Below are positions 6,027 to 14,176 of a stretch of DNA of 29,483 nucleotides, piece after piece (within the stretch, counting starts at the first letter, position 1; the number at the start of each line of letters is the position of its first letter). The stretch spans positions 1 through 29,483 of IMG/VR virus record IMGVR_UViG_3300009151_000273. One strand, 5' to 3'. The position numbers and the translations under genes were made by a program. The notes under the pieces were generated by a model that had not been told where the DNA came from, ran no database searches, and was given only the letters and a program-made list of their open reading frames with translations. The stretch comes from a virus.

Positions 6027-7019
6027 ATGGCGAAAAGGATAAATTGGTCCCGCGCTACCGAAAAGTCTAAACAAGAATTAATCGTAACAAATAATGAACG
6101 ACCATACGTAAAAAATTTACACATAACAGACATTGCATCATATCTAAGATGCCGACGACAATTCTTTTATGAAAAATATCTACGATTAAAGCCCATTAAC
6201 TGGACTAATCCTGATTATTTTGATATTGGAACTTTAGGCCACAGTGTTTTGGCAAACAAATACACAAATAAAGATTTTGTTTGGCCTGAAGAAACCGAAA
6301 ATTCATTGTTAGTTGAAGCACTAATTAAAGAATACGAGTTGTTTTATAATGATAGCCAATTTGAAGTTCTATCCGTAGAAGATCAAAGAAGTATAGTTAT
6401 TGATGGACAAGAAATATTTTTTACTCTGGATATGTTGTTTACAGATTGGAGTGGTCCACAGCCTATTATTAGGATTATGGATCACAAATTCTACAATTCT
6501 TTACCAGATCCAGAAGCATTACAATTTGATTTTCAAATTACAGCTTATTTATGGTTATGTAGAGAATTAGCAATTCCTGCTAAATCGCTTGTTTTGAATT
6601 GTATTCGTAAAACTCCAAGCAAACATCCAGAAATAACTTCTACAGGAAAAATAAGTGTTTCACAAACAAGTTTAAATTCTACTAACTACCAACTATTTTT
6701 AGAGGTAGTAGATATGATGGGACACTCCCATTCAAAGTATGAAAATGAACTTCAAATTTTAAAAAATCGTGAATCTAAAGTATTTAAAAGATATAAAGAA
6801 TCACGATCTGACGCTGAACTAGATTCATTTGGAGAATTTCTTAGAAAGATTGTAAAAGATATTAGACAAGATGATTTCTACCCAACTAGATCTGCTTCAG
6901 TATTTGACGGATGTATGAAATGTAAGTTTAACGATTTATGTTTGCACCAAGATAGAAAACTAAATATGAAAGCAAAGATTCATAACGATTACAAACAAAA
7001 AGAACCAGATGAACGTTAA
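6027..7019 (+). CDS. PD-(D/E)XK nuclease of the Cas4/RecB type with Fe-S cysteines
   Basis: A 330-aa protein starting MAKRINW. This start is chosen because it lies at the predicted transcription start; an upstream extension in the same frame would include promoter DNA. Nuclease motifs: His71 in LGHSVLANKY, Asp134 in FTLDMLF, D151-H-K153 in IMDHKF and Gln169 in the QITAYLW helix. One Cys near the N-terminus (C42 in YLRCRRQF) and three near the C-terminus (C296, C299, C305 in CMKCKFNDLC) match the split Fe-S cluster of Cas4/AddB exonucleases. It probably resects DNA ends for recombination, alongside the ATPase and DUF669 proteins downstream. The next gene overlaps by 11 bases. Confidence 0.88.
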   Translation: MAKRINWSRATEKSKQELIVTNNERPYVKNLHITDIASYLRCRRQFFYEKYLRLKPINWTNPDYFDIGTLGHSVLANKYTNKDFVWPEETENSLLVEALIKEYELFYNDSQFEVLSVEDQRSIVIDGQEIFFTLDMLFTDWSGPQPIIRIMDHKFYNSLPDPEALQFDFQITAYLWLCRELAIPAKSLVLNCIRKTPSKHPEITSTGKISVSQTSLNSTNYQLFLEVVDMMGHSHSKYENELQILKNRESKVFKRYKESRSDAELDSFGEFLRKIVKDIRQDDFYPTRSASVFDGCMKCKFNDLCLHQDRKLNMKAKIHNDYKQKEPDER

Positions 7020-7758
7020 CTATTTAAAAATGATGATTTATGCCAGTCCTGGAATTGGTAAAACAGTTTTTATTGGGACTGCTACAGATTTACCTAATGT
7101 TGGAAAGATTTTATATCTTGACACAGAAGGTAACACAGATTCTATTGAATCTAAATGTCACTACGTAACTAGCGGTAATGAAATTATAAATCCAGAATCA
7201 AATAAAATTAATGTTGTAAGAATTAAATCTTATGATCAGTTTTTAAAGATTCTTGGCGTTTTAGAAGATGCCTATCAAAAAGGAAATTTTCCTTATAGTG
7301 GGGGTATTGTTGCTGTTGACAGTTATTCAGAATTAGATGAAATGTCTCTGAAACATGCAATGAAAATATCAGGAATTTTACCTACTAAAAGAGGATTTCC
7401 TGATGCCGCAATGATTCCAGAATATGGGATCTCACGCACTGCATTAAAAAATGCAATGTATAAAATGAAAGAATGGGATTGTCATTTAATTGTCACATGT
7501 AAGGCATTTAAAGATGACGATGAAAAAAGCCCAACACATAATCAGATTTTTCCATCTCTATATGGAAAGTTAAAGGAGGATATTCCTGGACTATTAAAAC
7601 AAGTAGGATATTTATCTATCGTCAACAGTAAAAGATGTCTAAGATGTTACCCCACTAATAAAACTTACGGTAAAGACTGTAGTGAAGGTGGAAAACTATC
7701 TAAAGACATTTTTGACCCAACCATGAAAATGGTTTTTGACTTACGTTACGGAAATTAA
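7009..7758 (+). CDS. Sak4-like RecA-fold ATPase for recombination
   Basis: A 249-aa P-loop protein. Walker A is ASPGIGKT (residues 12-19), followed by LYLDTEGN, and Walker B is in GGIVAVDSYSEL (about 98-109). Later residues include a Cys/Lys-rich patch (KRCLRCYP). Small RecA-core ATPases of this kind (Sak4 group) are found in phages next to a DUF669 single-strand-binding protein and an exonuclease, which is the arrangement here. It probably promotes single-strand annealing or strand exchange. Start 7009 lacks a strong ribosome site and overlaps the nuclease gene; coupled translation is likely. Confidence 0.8.
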   Translation: MNVNYLKMMIYASPGIGKTVFIGTATDLPNVGKILYLDTEGNTDSIESKCHYVTSGNEIINPESNKINVVRIKSYDQFLKILGVLEDAYQKGNFPYSGGIVAVDSYSELDEMSLKHAMKISGILPTKRGFPDAAMIPEYGISRTALKNAMYKMKEWDCHLIVTCKAFKDDDEKSPTHNQIFPSLYGKLKEDIPGLLKQVGYLSIVNSKRCLRCYPTNKTYGKDCSEGGKLSKDIFDPTMKMVFDLRYGN

Positions 7759-7773
7759 AGGAAATATAAAAAA

Positions 7774-8295
7774 TTGGCACGAGTTACAGTAAACTTTGAA
7801 GACGTCGTTTTGGAATCAGCACCAGTACCAGCAGATTGGTACAAAGTATTGATTAAGAAAGCAGAAATTAAACAACCACGAGAAGCAGAAAATTCTAAAG
7901 GAGAAAAGAAATTCCCATATCTAAATTGTCAGTTTGAAATTACTTCTGGTGCTTATGCCGGACGTATCATTTATGATATGTTTACACTAAAACCAGGTAA
8001 AGATGCACAAGGACGAACAAATAATCGAATGTTGTATAAACTTTTGACTGTTCTTGGACTTGTAGAATCTGAAGGTGAAGTAGCATTTGATGACTATGAT
8101 TTGCAAGGAAAAGAAATTGATGTAAAGATTCGTATTCAAGAAGGAAAAGACGGACAAGGAGAAGTACAACAACAAAATCGTATTTCAGAAATTGAAGAAC
8201 TAGGATCACAAGATACATCTGGAGTTAATTCTGTTCAAGAAACAGCTGACGTAGATTCTATGTTAGATATGTTCTCTGACGTATCAAAGGGATAA
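7774..8295 (+). CDS. DUF669 single-stranded DNA-binding protein
   Basis: A 173-aa protein that appears to start at TTG 7774, preceded by AAAGGAAA about ten bases upstream. It begins MARVTVNFEDV and has the DUF669 pattern: a beta-rich core with YLNCQFEITSGAYAGRIIYDMF (split here by position about 50-70) and KLLTVLGL, then an acidic C-terminal tail (DVDSMLDMFSD) like those of SSB proteins that recruit partners. It should coat single-stranded DNA and help the Sak4-like ATPase encoded just before. It is followed by an inverted repeat and a tRNA gene. Confidence 0.82.
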   Translation: MARVTVNFEDVVLESAPVPADWYKVLIKKAEIKQPREAENSKGEKKFPYLNCQFEITSGAYAGRIIYDMFTLKPGKDAQGRTNNRMLYKLLTVLGLVESEGEVAFDDYDLQGKEIDVKIRIQEGKDGQGEVQQQNRISEIEELGSQDTSGVNSVQETADVDSMLDMFSDVSKG

Positions 8296-8304
8296 AATAT
8301 CCAT

Positions 8305-8330
8305 AATGGGGTAATGTTATTTACCCCATT
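8305..8330. other. Inverted repeat after the DUF669 gene
   Basis: Perfect 10-bp arms AATGGGGTAA (8305-8314) and TTACCCCATT (8321-8330) with a six-base loop. No T-run follows, so it may be a weak terminator, an RNA processing site ahead of the tRNA, or a protein-binding site. Both arms contain TGGGGTA, the core shared with the dispersed AGTGGGG motif. Confidence 0.7.
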
Positions 8331-8338
8331 AAATGTTT

Positions 8339-8413
8339 GGGCTTGTAGCTCAAAGGTAGAGCTGGCGGCTCATAACTGCTAGGTTTAAGGTTCGAGTCCT
8401 TACTGGCCCACCA
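8339..8413 (+). tRNA. tRNA with CAT anticodon (elongator Met or Ile2), CCA encoded
   Basis: A complete 75-nt cloverleaf: seven-base acceptor stem with one T-T mismatch and one G-T pair, D arm GCTC/GAGC with GG in the loop, anticodon loop CTCATAA (anticodon CAT), a five-base variable region, T arm TAAGG-TTCGAGT-CCTTA, discriminator A and an encoded CCA. The G1-C72 pair excludes a bacterial initiator tRNA. Whether it is Met or lysidine-modified Ile cannot be told from sequence alone; AT-rich phages often carry tRNAs for codons rarer in the host. Confidence 0.92.
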
Positions 8414-8426
8414 AACAATTAAATAA

Positions 8427-8597
8427 GTGGATATAAATACTCTACAATATGTTAGGACTGCCATAGCTAACAGAATAAGAAAGATTAGAGCAGATAAAGA
8501 AGACTTTGAAAAAGACCCAAAAATTTTAGTTTTATATGAACTGTCTGAACATCTGGAGAATACAATAATTGAATCTACCAATAATTCAAGAACCTAA
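8427..8597 (+). CDS. Possible 56-aa small protein before the DNA polymerase
   Basis: A GTG at 8427 opens a 56-codon frame ending in TAA at 8595, overlapping the polymerase start by 29 bases. The product (start VDINTLQYVRTAIANR) looks like a charged amphipathic helical protein. The frame fills the gap between the tRNA and the polymerase and provides a ribosome passing over the polymerase TTG start. There is no good Shine-Dalgarno site and a stop lies directly upstream of the GTG, so the start is uncertain. Confidence 0.45.
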   Translation: MDINTLQYVRTAIANRIRKIRADKEDFEKDPKILVLYELSEHLENTIIESTNNSRT

Positions 8598-10884
8598 ATG
8601 TGGCGGTTGCACCTTAAACACCAGAAATAAAAAGATAATTGGGGGATTGGGTGAAACCAATTCCCCTGATTTATTTATTATAGCTGAAGCTCCTAGTTCT
8701 GAAGAACATTACAATGATACAGCTTTTAGCGGCAGGTTTAATAAAATGTTGCTAAAAGTTATATCAGAGTTAGAAACAAAATTAGATCGTAAGATAAATG
8801 TATATGGAACTTATGCGGCTAGTTGTAGACATTTTTCAGAGAGAGCCCCAACACAACACGAATTAATGTGTTGTAATAATAGACTTGTTTCTGAGATTCA
8901 AGCATATAAACCTAAAGCAATATTGATCCTAGGTTTAAATGCTGCTTCCTTCCTAACTGATGCTAAATCTATTTCATCAGCTAGAAATAAAGTATTCAAA
9001 TTCCAAGACATCCCCACTGTAATAACATATTCACCATCTTTTGTATTTGCTAAAGGTAACAGCACATCATTTCAATCATTTGTAGATGATATAGTGTTAG
9101 CTATTGAAGCACCATTAGAGAAGAAATATGATTGGGGTAAACGAAATTACAAAGTTGTAAACAATGAAAAAGACTGTATCGAATTATTTAAAACTATTGG
9201 TAAGTCAGGTGAGCGAGTTTCTCTCGATATTGAAAACACTTCTGGCTTTAACCCTTATGCTGCTTTTATATTGTATGTGGGTATTAAACATAGCTCTGGA
9301 ACATACATTATTCCAAACAACATTTTCAAAGCTTGTAAGGAACATTTTAACCCAAATACAAATGTAATAGTACACAGGGCCGCACATGAGTATAAGTTCT
9401 TTGCAGTTCATTACGACATTTGGTTAACAAACATAGATGATACATTATCTATGTTCCATCAATGTGATGAGCGTACAAACGTTTATGCAGACAAAGATCT
9501 TAAATCATTAGGCAAACTTTTAGTAGATGCTCCAGATTGGGATGAAAATATTCATAAATACATAAATAGAATGGAGCAAGCTCCAATAATGATGCTGTAT
9601 GAATATCTTGCATATGATGTGGATGTTACATATGCTATTGAGCCTGTAATAAAAGATATGCTCGTTAAAGATAATACTTTGGAAGCGTATGAAAAAGTAA
9701 TTAGGCCATCTATTCCATTCCTAAATAAGATGTCTAATCATGGTATTAGAATTGATCTTGATTATGTGGAGGTAATTGATAGAGAACTTACGGAAGATTT
9801 AAATAATATTAAAGAGCAATTTGGAAAGTTAACAAGTAAAGATATAAACATAGGAAGCCCATTACAATTAGCAACATTACTTTATGATGAAATGGGGTAT
9901 CCGTATGATAGTAAAAAATCCACAAATGAAAAAACACTTGTAGAATTGGCTACTAAGTTTCCAGAAGATACTGAAGTAATTGATTTAATTCTTGCTTATA
10001 GAAGTACATCTAAATTATTATCTACATATGTAAAAGGTATTTATGGCCATGAACATAATGGTAAATGGGTAGATGGCTTATGTAGGCCTGATGGTAGAAT
10101 ACATGCTGAATTTAAATTGGAAGGTACATCTACTGGGCGATTATCAGCTGAATTAGTTCAAACAATTCCTAGTAGAAAAGGACCACTAATTAAGAAAATG
10201 TTTTTACCTGATGATGGTATGGATTTAATTGAGTTAGACTATAAACAACTTGAGTTGCGTATGGGTGCCCATATGAGTGGTGATAAAGTTCTTACTGATT
10301 ATATTAATAGCGGGAACGATATGCACACTGATATGGCTAGACTTATATTTGGAATACATAACATTACTAAAGACCAAAGATTTGTTGCTAAATCTGGAAA
10401 CTTTGGTGTTATGTATCGTATGGATGAAAAAGCTGCCTTTTACAATCTTAAAAAAGAATTTCCAGCTATGACTATGGAATTAGCTAAAAAGATTGTCGAT
10501 ATGCCACGTGATAAATTCAGACAACTATTTTTCTGGTCAACTTCTATGTTGGCTCAGGCTATGGAAGATCACTATACAACTACAATTTTTGGTAGGAAAA
10601 GAAGATTCCCACTAATACATGAGGGTAATTATGATGAAGTATTAAAACAAATGTCTAACGCAGGAATTCAAGGCTCTTCAAGTGATGTAAACTTGTTGGC
10701 CGCATCAAGATGTGATAGAGAGTTACCAATTAATAGCCACCTATTAGTTCATGACTCTTATGTAGCATCAATACCTAAAGGATTTGATCCTAAAGAGATA
10801 GTACAAAGAATGGAAGACGTACCGTTTAAAACTAATGTAAAGTTTGAAGTTGAATATAAAGTTATGGACAAGTGGGGAGGTTAG
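8569..10884 (+). CDS. Family A DNA polymerase with N-terminal uracil-DNA-glycosylase-like domain
   Basis: A 771-aa replicative polymerase starting at TTG 8569, supported by GGAGA nine bases upstream. Residues about 1-180 form a family 4/5 UDG-like domain with four Cys (C11, C14, C86, C101) placed as for a 4Fe-4S cluster, but the usual GEAPG active loop reads AEAPS. A DnaQ-like 3'-5' exonuclease follows (DIE at 220-222; YDVDVTYAIE later). The polymerase has motif A DYKQLELR (about 558), motif B RFVAKSGNFGVMYR (about 604) and motif C HDS (about 728). Arg replaces the usual Gly at the end of motif B. It should copy the phage genome with proofreading; the UDG part may sense uracil or be structural. 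Confidence 0.92.
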   Translation: MNLPIIQEPKCGGCTLNTRNKKIIGGLGETNSPDLFIIAEAPSSEEHYNDTAFSGRFNKMLLKVISELETKLDRKINVYGTYAASCRHFSERAPTQHELMCCNNRLVSEIQAYKPKAILILGLNAASFLTDAKSISSARNKVFKFQDIPTVITYSPSFVFAKGNSTSFQSFVDDIVLAIEAPLEKKYDWGKRNYKVVNNEKDCIELFKTIGKSGERVSLDIENTSGFNPYAAFILYVGIKHSSGTYIIPNNIFKACKEHFNPNTNVIVHRAAHEYKFFAVHYDIWLTNIDDTLSMFHQCDERTNVYADKDLKSLGKLLVDAPDWDENIHKYINRMEQAPIMMLYEYLAYDVDVTYAIEPVIKDMLVKDNTLEAYEKVIRPSIPFLNKMSNHGIRIDLDYVEVIDRELTEDLNNIKEQFGKLTSKDINIGSPLQLATLLYDEMGYPYDSKKSTNEKTLVELATKFPEDTEVIDLILAYRSTSKLLSTYVKGIYGHEHNGKWVDGLCRPDGRIHAEFKLEGTSTGRLSAELVQTIPSRKGPLIKKMFLPDDGMDLIELDYKQLELRMGAHMSGDKVLTDYINSGNDMHTDMARLIFGIHNITKDQRFVAKSGNFGVMYRMDEKAAFYNLKKEFPAMTMELAKKIVDMPRDKFRQLFFWSTSMLAQAMEDHYTTTIFGRKRRFPLIHEGNYDEVLKQMSNAGIQGSSSDVNLLAASRCDRELPINSHLLVHDSYVASIPKGFDPKEIVQRMEDVPFKTNVKFEVEYKVMDKWGG

Positions 10885-10885
10885 T

Positions 10886-11155
10886 ATGATGATTTGGAAT
10901 TTTATAATCTGGTATATACTGATAACTTTGGTATTTGCATTTTTACAAGTACGTAGGATGACAAGCCGTGAGTTTTTAGAATATTTAGACAGAAAAGAAG
11001 AAACAGAAAGAACAACTCAAGAAGATTTAAAATTAAATACCGCTACTAAAGATTTAATATTGAACAGTCCTGTTAGGTTTACTGTATCATTGGTTATTGT
11101 TTCTTTAATATGGCCAGTATTCTTATTCGTTTATTTAAAAGCTAGAATTAGCTAG
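10886..11155 (+). CDS. Small two-span membrane protein (89 aa)
   Basis: I chose the ATG at 10886, one base after the polymerase stop, because GGGGAGG lies five bases upstream; a longer frame would start inside the polymerase gene. The protein has an N-terminal hydrophobic segment (MMIWNFIIWYILITLVFAF), a charged cytoplasmic-type linker rich in Arg and Glu (about residues 24-60), and a second hydrophobic segment (SLVIVSLIWPVFLFVYL). Its role is unknown; the form would suit a small inner-membrane effector. It is not a typical holin by position. Confidence 0.7.
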   Translation: MMIWNFIIWYILITLVFAFLQVRRMTSREFLEYLDRKEETERTTQEDLKLNTATKDLILNSPVRFTVSLVIVSLIWPVFLFVYLKARIS

Positions 11156-11174
11156 GGTCCCCTTTTTCCAATAT
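11155..11174 (+). repeat. GGGTCCCCTTT...CCAATAT element, copy 1
   Basis: GGGTCCCCTTT followed by a few T bases and CCAATAT, overlapping the last base of the membrane-protein stop codon. A near-identical element lies just after the gene ending at 15641 (15645-15664), and a shorter form (GGGTCCCTTTT) occurs at 18548-18558. Function unknown; the position right after stop codons suggests a role at RNA level. Confidence 0.6.
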
Positions 11175-11684
11175 ATGACACCAAGTTTCTATGTCCGCAT
11201 CCTTTGTTCTATAGTTCCCAATGATTTATGTGAGATTTGTTCTTACAGTAAACCACCTCCACATAGTAGTACATTTTATATTCCAGCATGGAATAGATTA
11301 GAGCATTGTTCTTCTTGTGGAAGACCTTGTGATGTTGTAATGCAATATGTAAATCTAGAACCAGATCCAAATGATAGTAATATCGGAGTAGGTTTGAATA
11401 ATTTTAGGGGGCTACCTAAACATAAAAAAGTTCCTAAGAACATGCCATACAGAAATAAGGAAACAATGTTAAAAATAGAACCACCTAAGTTTCCAACGTC
11501 TAATTGGTATGACAATTACTGGATTGATTATTATGAAAACAATACAGATGATTTTAAACAATCTCAACCTGCACCAAATTATGTTGCTAAAAAGCCTAAA
11601 CCAGTAAAACCTAAACAATCTATGAAAAAGGAAAAAGATATATCTATGTTCCAAAGACTCATAAAAGAAAAGAATAACGGCTAA
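11175..11684 (+). CDS. Unknown 169-aa protein with a Cys-rich zinc-binding N-terminus
   Basis: Starts MTPSFYVRILCSIV. The N-terminal 55 residues hold CEIC and CSSCGRPC, spaced as in a zinc ribbon or treble clef. The middle is rich in Asn, Pro and aromatics, and the end is a Lys/Pro-rich basic tail (KKPKPVKPKQSMKKEK). The zinc motif plus basic tail suggests a nucleic-acid-binding protein. The ATG follows the GGGTCCCC element directly and has no clear ribosome-binding site. A terminator follows at 11700. No family recognised. Confidence 0.7.
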   Translation: MTPSFYVRILCSIVPNDLCEICSYSKPPPHSSTFYIPAWNRLEHCSSCGRPCDVVMQYVNLEPDPNDSNIGVGLNNFRGLPKHKKVPKNMPYRNKETMLKIEPPKFPTSNWYDNYWIDYYENNTDDFKQSQPAPNYVAKKPKPVKPKQSMKKEKDISMFQRLIKEKNNG

Positions 11685-11699
11685 TTATTGCCACTTGAC

Positions 11700-11747
11700 A
11701 GAATAGAAGGTATGTGCTACGCGCGCATTCCTTCTATTCTTGTTTTT
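11700..11747 (+). terminator. Rho-independent terminator
   Basis: Perfect 11-bp stem AGAATAGAAGG (11700-11710) with CCTTCTATTCT (11730-11740), a loop that can extend the stem by three pairs, then TGTTTTT. It ends the unit containing the polymerase and precedes the promoter at 11797. Confidence 0.88.
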
Positions 11748-11796
11748 AATGGTCACCACAAAACTTTTAATTATAAAAACAATTAGTTTATAAGAA

Positions 11797-11825
11797 TTGA
11801 CTAAAAATCTATAGTGTGGTATACT
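11797..11825 (+). promoter_or_regulatory. Leaderless-type promoter of the SNF2-like helicase
   Basis: TTGACT (11797-11802), a 17-base spacer ending in AGTGTGG, and TATACT (11820-11825), followed by AGGGTT and the ATG at 11832. The -10 box, start region and first codons (Met-Ala-Lys) match those at 6015-6035, a partial promoter-start duplication. Confidence 0.9.
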
Positions 11826-11831
11826 AGGGTT

Positions 11832-13367
11832 ATGGCGAAAATGACGCTTCAACAAAAGTTTTCTCAGTTGGCCGCTGAAAGAATTAGTTCAACAAATAAA
11901 GTGGTAGAAGATACTAAAACATTTGATTTTAGTAAATTCCCCACTATGTATGAATACCAAAAAGCTGGCGTAAAGTTTCTATCTAATCCTAAGAAGCATC
12001 GTTCAATTTTAGCTGATGGTATGGGATTAGGTAAGACATTGCAAGCTATTGGTGCTTATTACAATCACGATAAATCAGGTAACGCTAAGCTTTTAATTAT
12101 CACTACAAAAAATGCTAAAGCTACCTGGCGCCGAGAATTGTTTAAATGGTTGAAGCGTGATGATACTTGTATTATTGAATCTACAGATGGCATTATGGGT
12201 GCTACACAGAAAATTCTTTTAAATAAAGCACCAATTGTTGTAGTCAACTTTGAAAGTATGGCTAATCTAAAAGATTTAATTATGTCGCAACCGTGGCATT
12301 TTATTGTTGTTGACGAAGCGCACAAATTGCGTAATCGTGATACTAAAATGTTTAAAGCTTGTTTAGAAGTATTTAGACATTTTCAAATGATTCCATTAAA
12401 ACTGTTGACAGGTACACCGTTAATCAATAAGCCACAAGATTTGTTTTCACTATTACAATGTCTTTATCCTTCCTCTTTCACTTCTGAATCTGAATGGATT
12501 GATAATCATTTTTGGGTTAAGACAATGTTTGGTGAGCAATCTTATAAAGAAGTAACTTCTAAGAAAAAAGCAAATGGTGGTACAGGTAAGTTAACTTATA
12601 CACATAAAAATCAAGAAGAGTTTAAAAAGTATATGTCTAAATATATGCTTCGACGAACTCCAGAAGATGTTTTAGATTTACCTGATTTGATGGAAGAAAT
12701 TATTCCTATTGAATTGACCGGTAAGCAACTTAAAATGTATGAAGATATTCGTGATTTGTGGGCTGCTGAATTTGACGGTAAGGAATCTGTATCAATTACT
12801 GTAGTTATTGCACAGATTCAAAGGCTAAAACAAATTTCTTTGTCTTTAGGTTTAATGTGGGGTGAATCTTGCGAAGGTCCAAAAACAGATAGAATTATTG
12901 ATATTCTAGAAGAAAGTGATGACGATGAGAAATTTGTTATTACATCGTCTTATTCTACATATCTTAAACCACTTGCTAAGCTATTAAATGAGCGTGGGAT
13001 TAAAACTGTATGTTTGACCGGTGCTAGTTCTACAGAACAACGTACTAAAATGGAAAATGATTTTCAAGCTGAGAATTCAGATATTAAAGTATTTCTATTC
13101 TCTACCAAAGCAGGTAGTGAATCAATTACTTTAACTGCCGCTAATACTATTATCTTTACGGATAAACCTTGGACTGCGGCTTCGGAAGATCAAGCTGTTG
13201 GACGTATTAAACGTATTGGTCAAAATAAGAAGATGAAGAAAATTGTTTTGGAAGCTGAAAATACAGTTGAACAATACATTCAAGCTATTATTGACCAAAA
13301 GCGTAATATGTTTGAAGAATCTATTCCTGTTTCATTAGTTCGTGCTATGTTGTTTGGCAGTAAATAA
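11832..13367 (+). CDS. SNF2/DEAD-like superfamily 2 helicase
   Basis: A 511-aa helicase with both RecA domains. N-terminal lobe: a YEYQKAGVKFL Q-like motif (about 40-50), Walker A DGMGLGKT (62-69), Walker B DEAH in VVDEAHKLRN (about 158), and motif III-like LTGTP. C-terminal lobe: FSTKAGSESITLTAAN (motif V) and QAVGRIKRIGQ (motif VI with Arg fingers). This is the SNF2/RapA-type arrangement also common in phage early regions; it may translocate on duplex DNA to remove proteins or remodel forks. I set the start at ATG 11832, where transcription should begin. Arg is mostly CGT here while neighbours use AGA, hinting at separate origin or high expression. Confidence 0.9.
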   Translation: MAKMTLQQKFSQLAAERISSTNKVVEDTKTFDFSKFPTMYEYQKAGVKFLSNPKKHRSILADGMGLGKTLQAIGAYYNHDKSGNAKLLIITTKNAKATWRRELFKWLKRDDTCIIESTDGIMGATQKILLNKAPIVVVNFESMANLKDLIMSQPWHFIVVDEAHKLRNRDTKMFKACLEVFRHFQMIPLKLLTGTPLINKPQDLFSLLQCLYPSSFTSESEWIDNHFWVKTMFGEQSYKEVTSKKKANGGTGKLTYTHKNQEEFKKYMSKYMLRRTPEDVLDLPDLMEEIIPIELTGKQLKMYEDIRDLWAAEFDGKESVSITVVIAQIQRLKQISLSLGLMWGESCEGPKTDRIIDILEESDDDEKFVITSSYSTYLKPLAKLLNERGIKTVCLTGASSTEQRTKMENDFQAENSDIKVFLFSTKAGSESITLTAANTIIFTDKPWTAASEDQAVGRIKRIGQNKKMKKIVLEAENTVEQYIQAIIDQKRNMFEESIPVSLVRAMLFGSK

Positions 13368-13652
13368 ATGAGAGTATTTGCTTATTTAAGTCAACCAAGA
13401 AAATTCATAGTAACTTTGGCGGTAATAAATGGCCGCCAGAAACGTTTAGAATTGAGTGGGGAACATGAGTATTTATATGTAAGGGATGAAAAAGTCTTTT
13501 ACAGAAATGATATGAATGATTCCAGGATCAGAGTTTTTGGTTTATCTGCGAGAACATTTACTAAAATCTTTATAGAATTTTGGAACATGCAGGATAAACT
13601 ATCCGCCAAAGGAAAATTAAACGAATACGTTTGGAATAGAGACAACAAATGA
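13368..13652 (+). CDS. Unknown 94-aa protein
   Basis: Not recognised. It starts MRVFAYLSQPRKFIVTLAV immediately after the helicase stop. It is basic, beta-rich in the first half (GEHEYLYVRDEKVFYRND) and helical near the end. Its stop overlaps the next start in an ATGA arrangement. One AGTGGGG motif lies inside (13455-13461). It is co-transcribed with the helicase and could be an accessory of it, but this is inference. Confidence 0.7.
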   Translation: MRVFAYLSQPRKFIVTLAVINGRQKRLELSGEHEYLYVRDEKVFYRNDMNDSRIRVFGLSARTFTKIFIEFWNMQDKLSAKGKLNEYVWNRDNK

Positions 13653-14176
13653 AAACAACAATTAAACAAGCAGAAGAAATCATTTATGGTGATAGAGAGC
13701 AAACTTATGGTCACCCATCATTAAATCTAGCTAAAATTGCTAAGATTTGGGAAACTATTATTGGGGTGCCAATTACTATAGATCAAGTATGTTGGGCTAT
13801 GGTAGGAGTAAAAATGGCTAGAGCATCTAATCCTAATGTAGATAGACATATTGATAATGAAATAGATGCTATTGGTTATCTTGCATTAATTGATAGATGT
13901 CATGAACAATTATCACAACCAGAATTTGATTTTGTTGAAGAACAAAACAGAATTGATATTCAAGTTAAAGAAAGACTGAACAATCAAATTAAAGAAGTTG
14001 TCAGTGGAATATTATATTTTGACGATGGTACACAATATAACGTTTTAAATAAAAGAACTGAACAATTCGACACATATATTGGTCACGGATATGTTTTAAA
14101 AGAAATTTACGATAAAATGGATAAAATTCAATTTGTTTTTAAAGAATATAGTCCAGTTGAAGAAAATGCAAATTAA
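13649..14176 (+). CDS. DUF6378-domain protein
   Basis: A 175-aa protein. The N-terminal half has the pattern of phage DUF6378 proteins: YGDREQTYGHPSLNLAKIA (about 13-31), IWETIIGV, then a helix with VCWAMVGVKMARAS and a DNEIDAIGYLALID signature (about 73-86). The acidic Glu/Asp pairs on helices recall all-alpha nucleotide-hydrolase folds, but the family has no established biochemical function that I can name. The C-terminal 80 residues (QIKEVVSGILYFDDG) look like a separate small domain. The start overlaps the previous stop by four bases. Confidence 0.7.
   Translation: MKTTIKQAEEIIYGDREQTYGHPSLNLAKIAKIWETIIGVPITIDQVCWAMVGVKMARASNPNVDRHIDNEIDAIGYLALIDRCHEQLSQPEFDFVEEQNRIDIQVKERLNNQIKEVVSGILYFDDGTQYNVLNKRTEQFDTYIGHGYVLKEIYDKMDKIQFVFKEYSPVEENAN

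Noticed and set aside
7982-8218. Leftward frames opposite the DUF669 gene
   Set aside because: They are antisense to a well-supported gene, have no ribosome-binding site or promoter, and their composition mirrors the sense codons.
8321-8581. Leftward 86-codon frame across the tRNA
   Set aside because: It runs through the tRNA gene on the opposite strand; the tRNA fold is much stronger evidence.
11695-11723. TTGACA at 11695 as a promoter
   Set aside because: No acceptable -10 box lies 16-18 bases downstream, and the site overlaps the left arm of the terminator at 11700.
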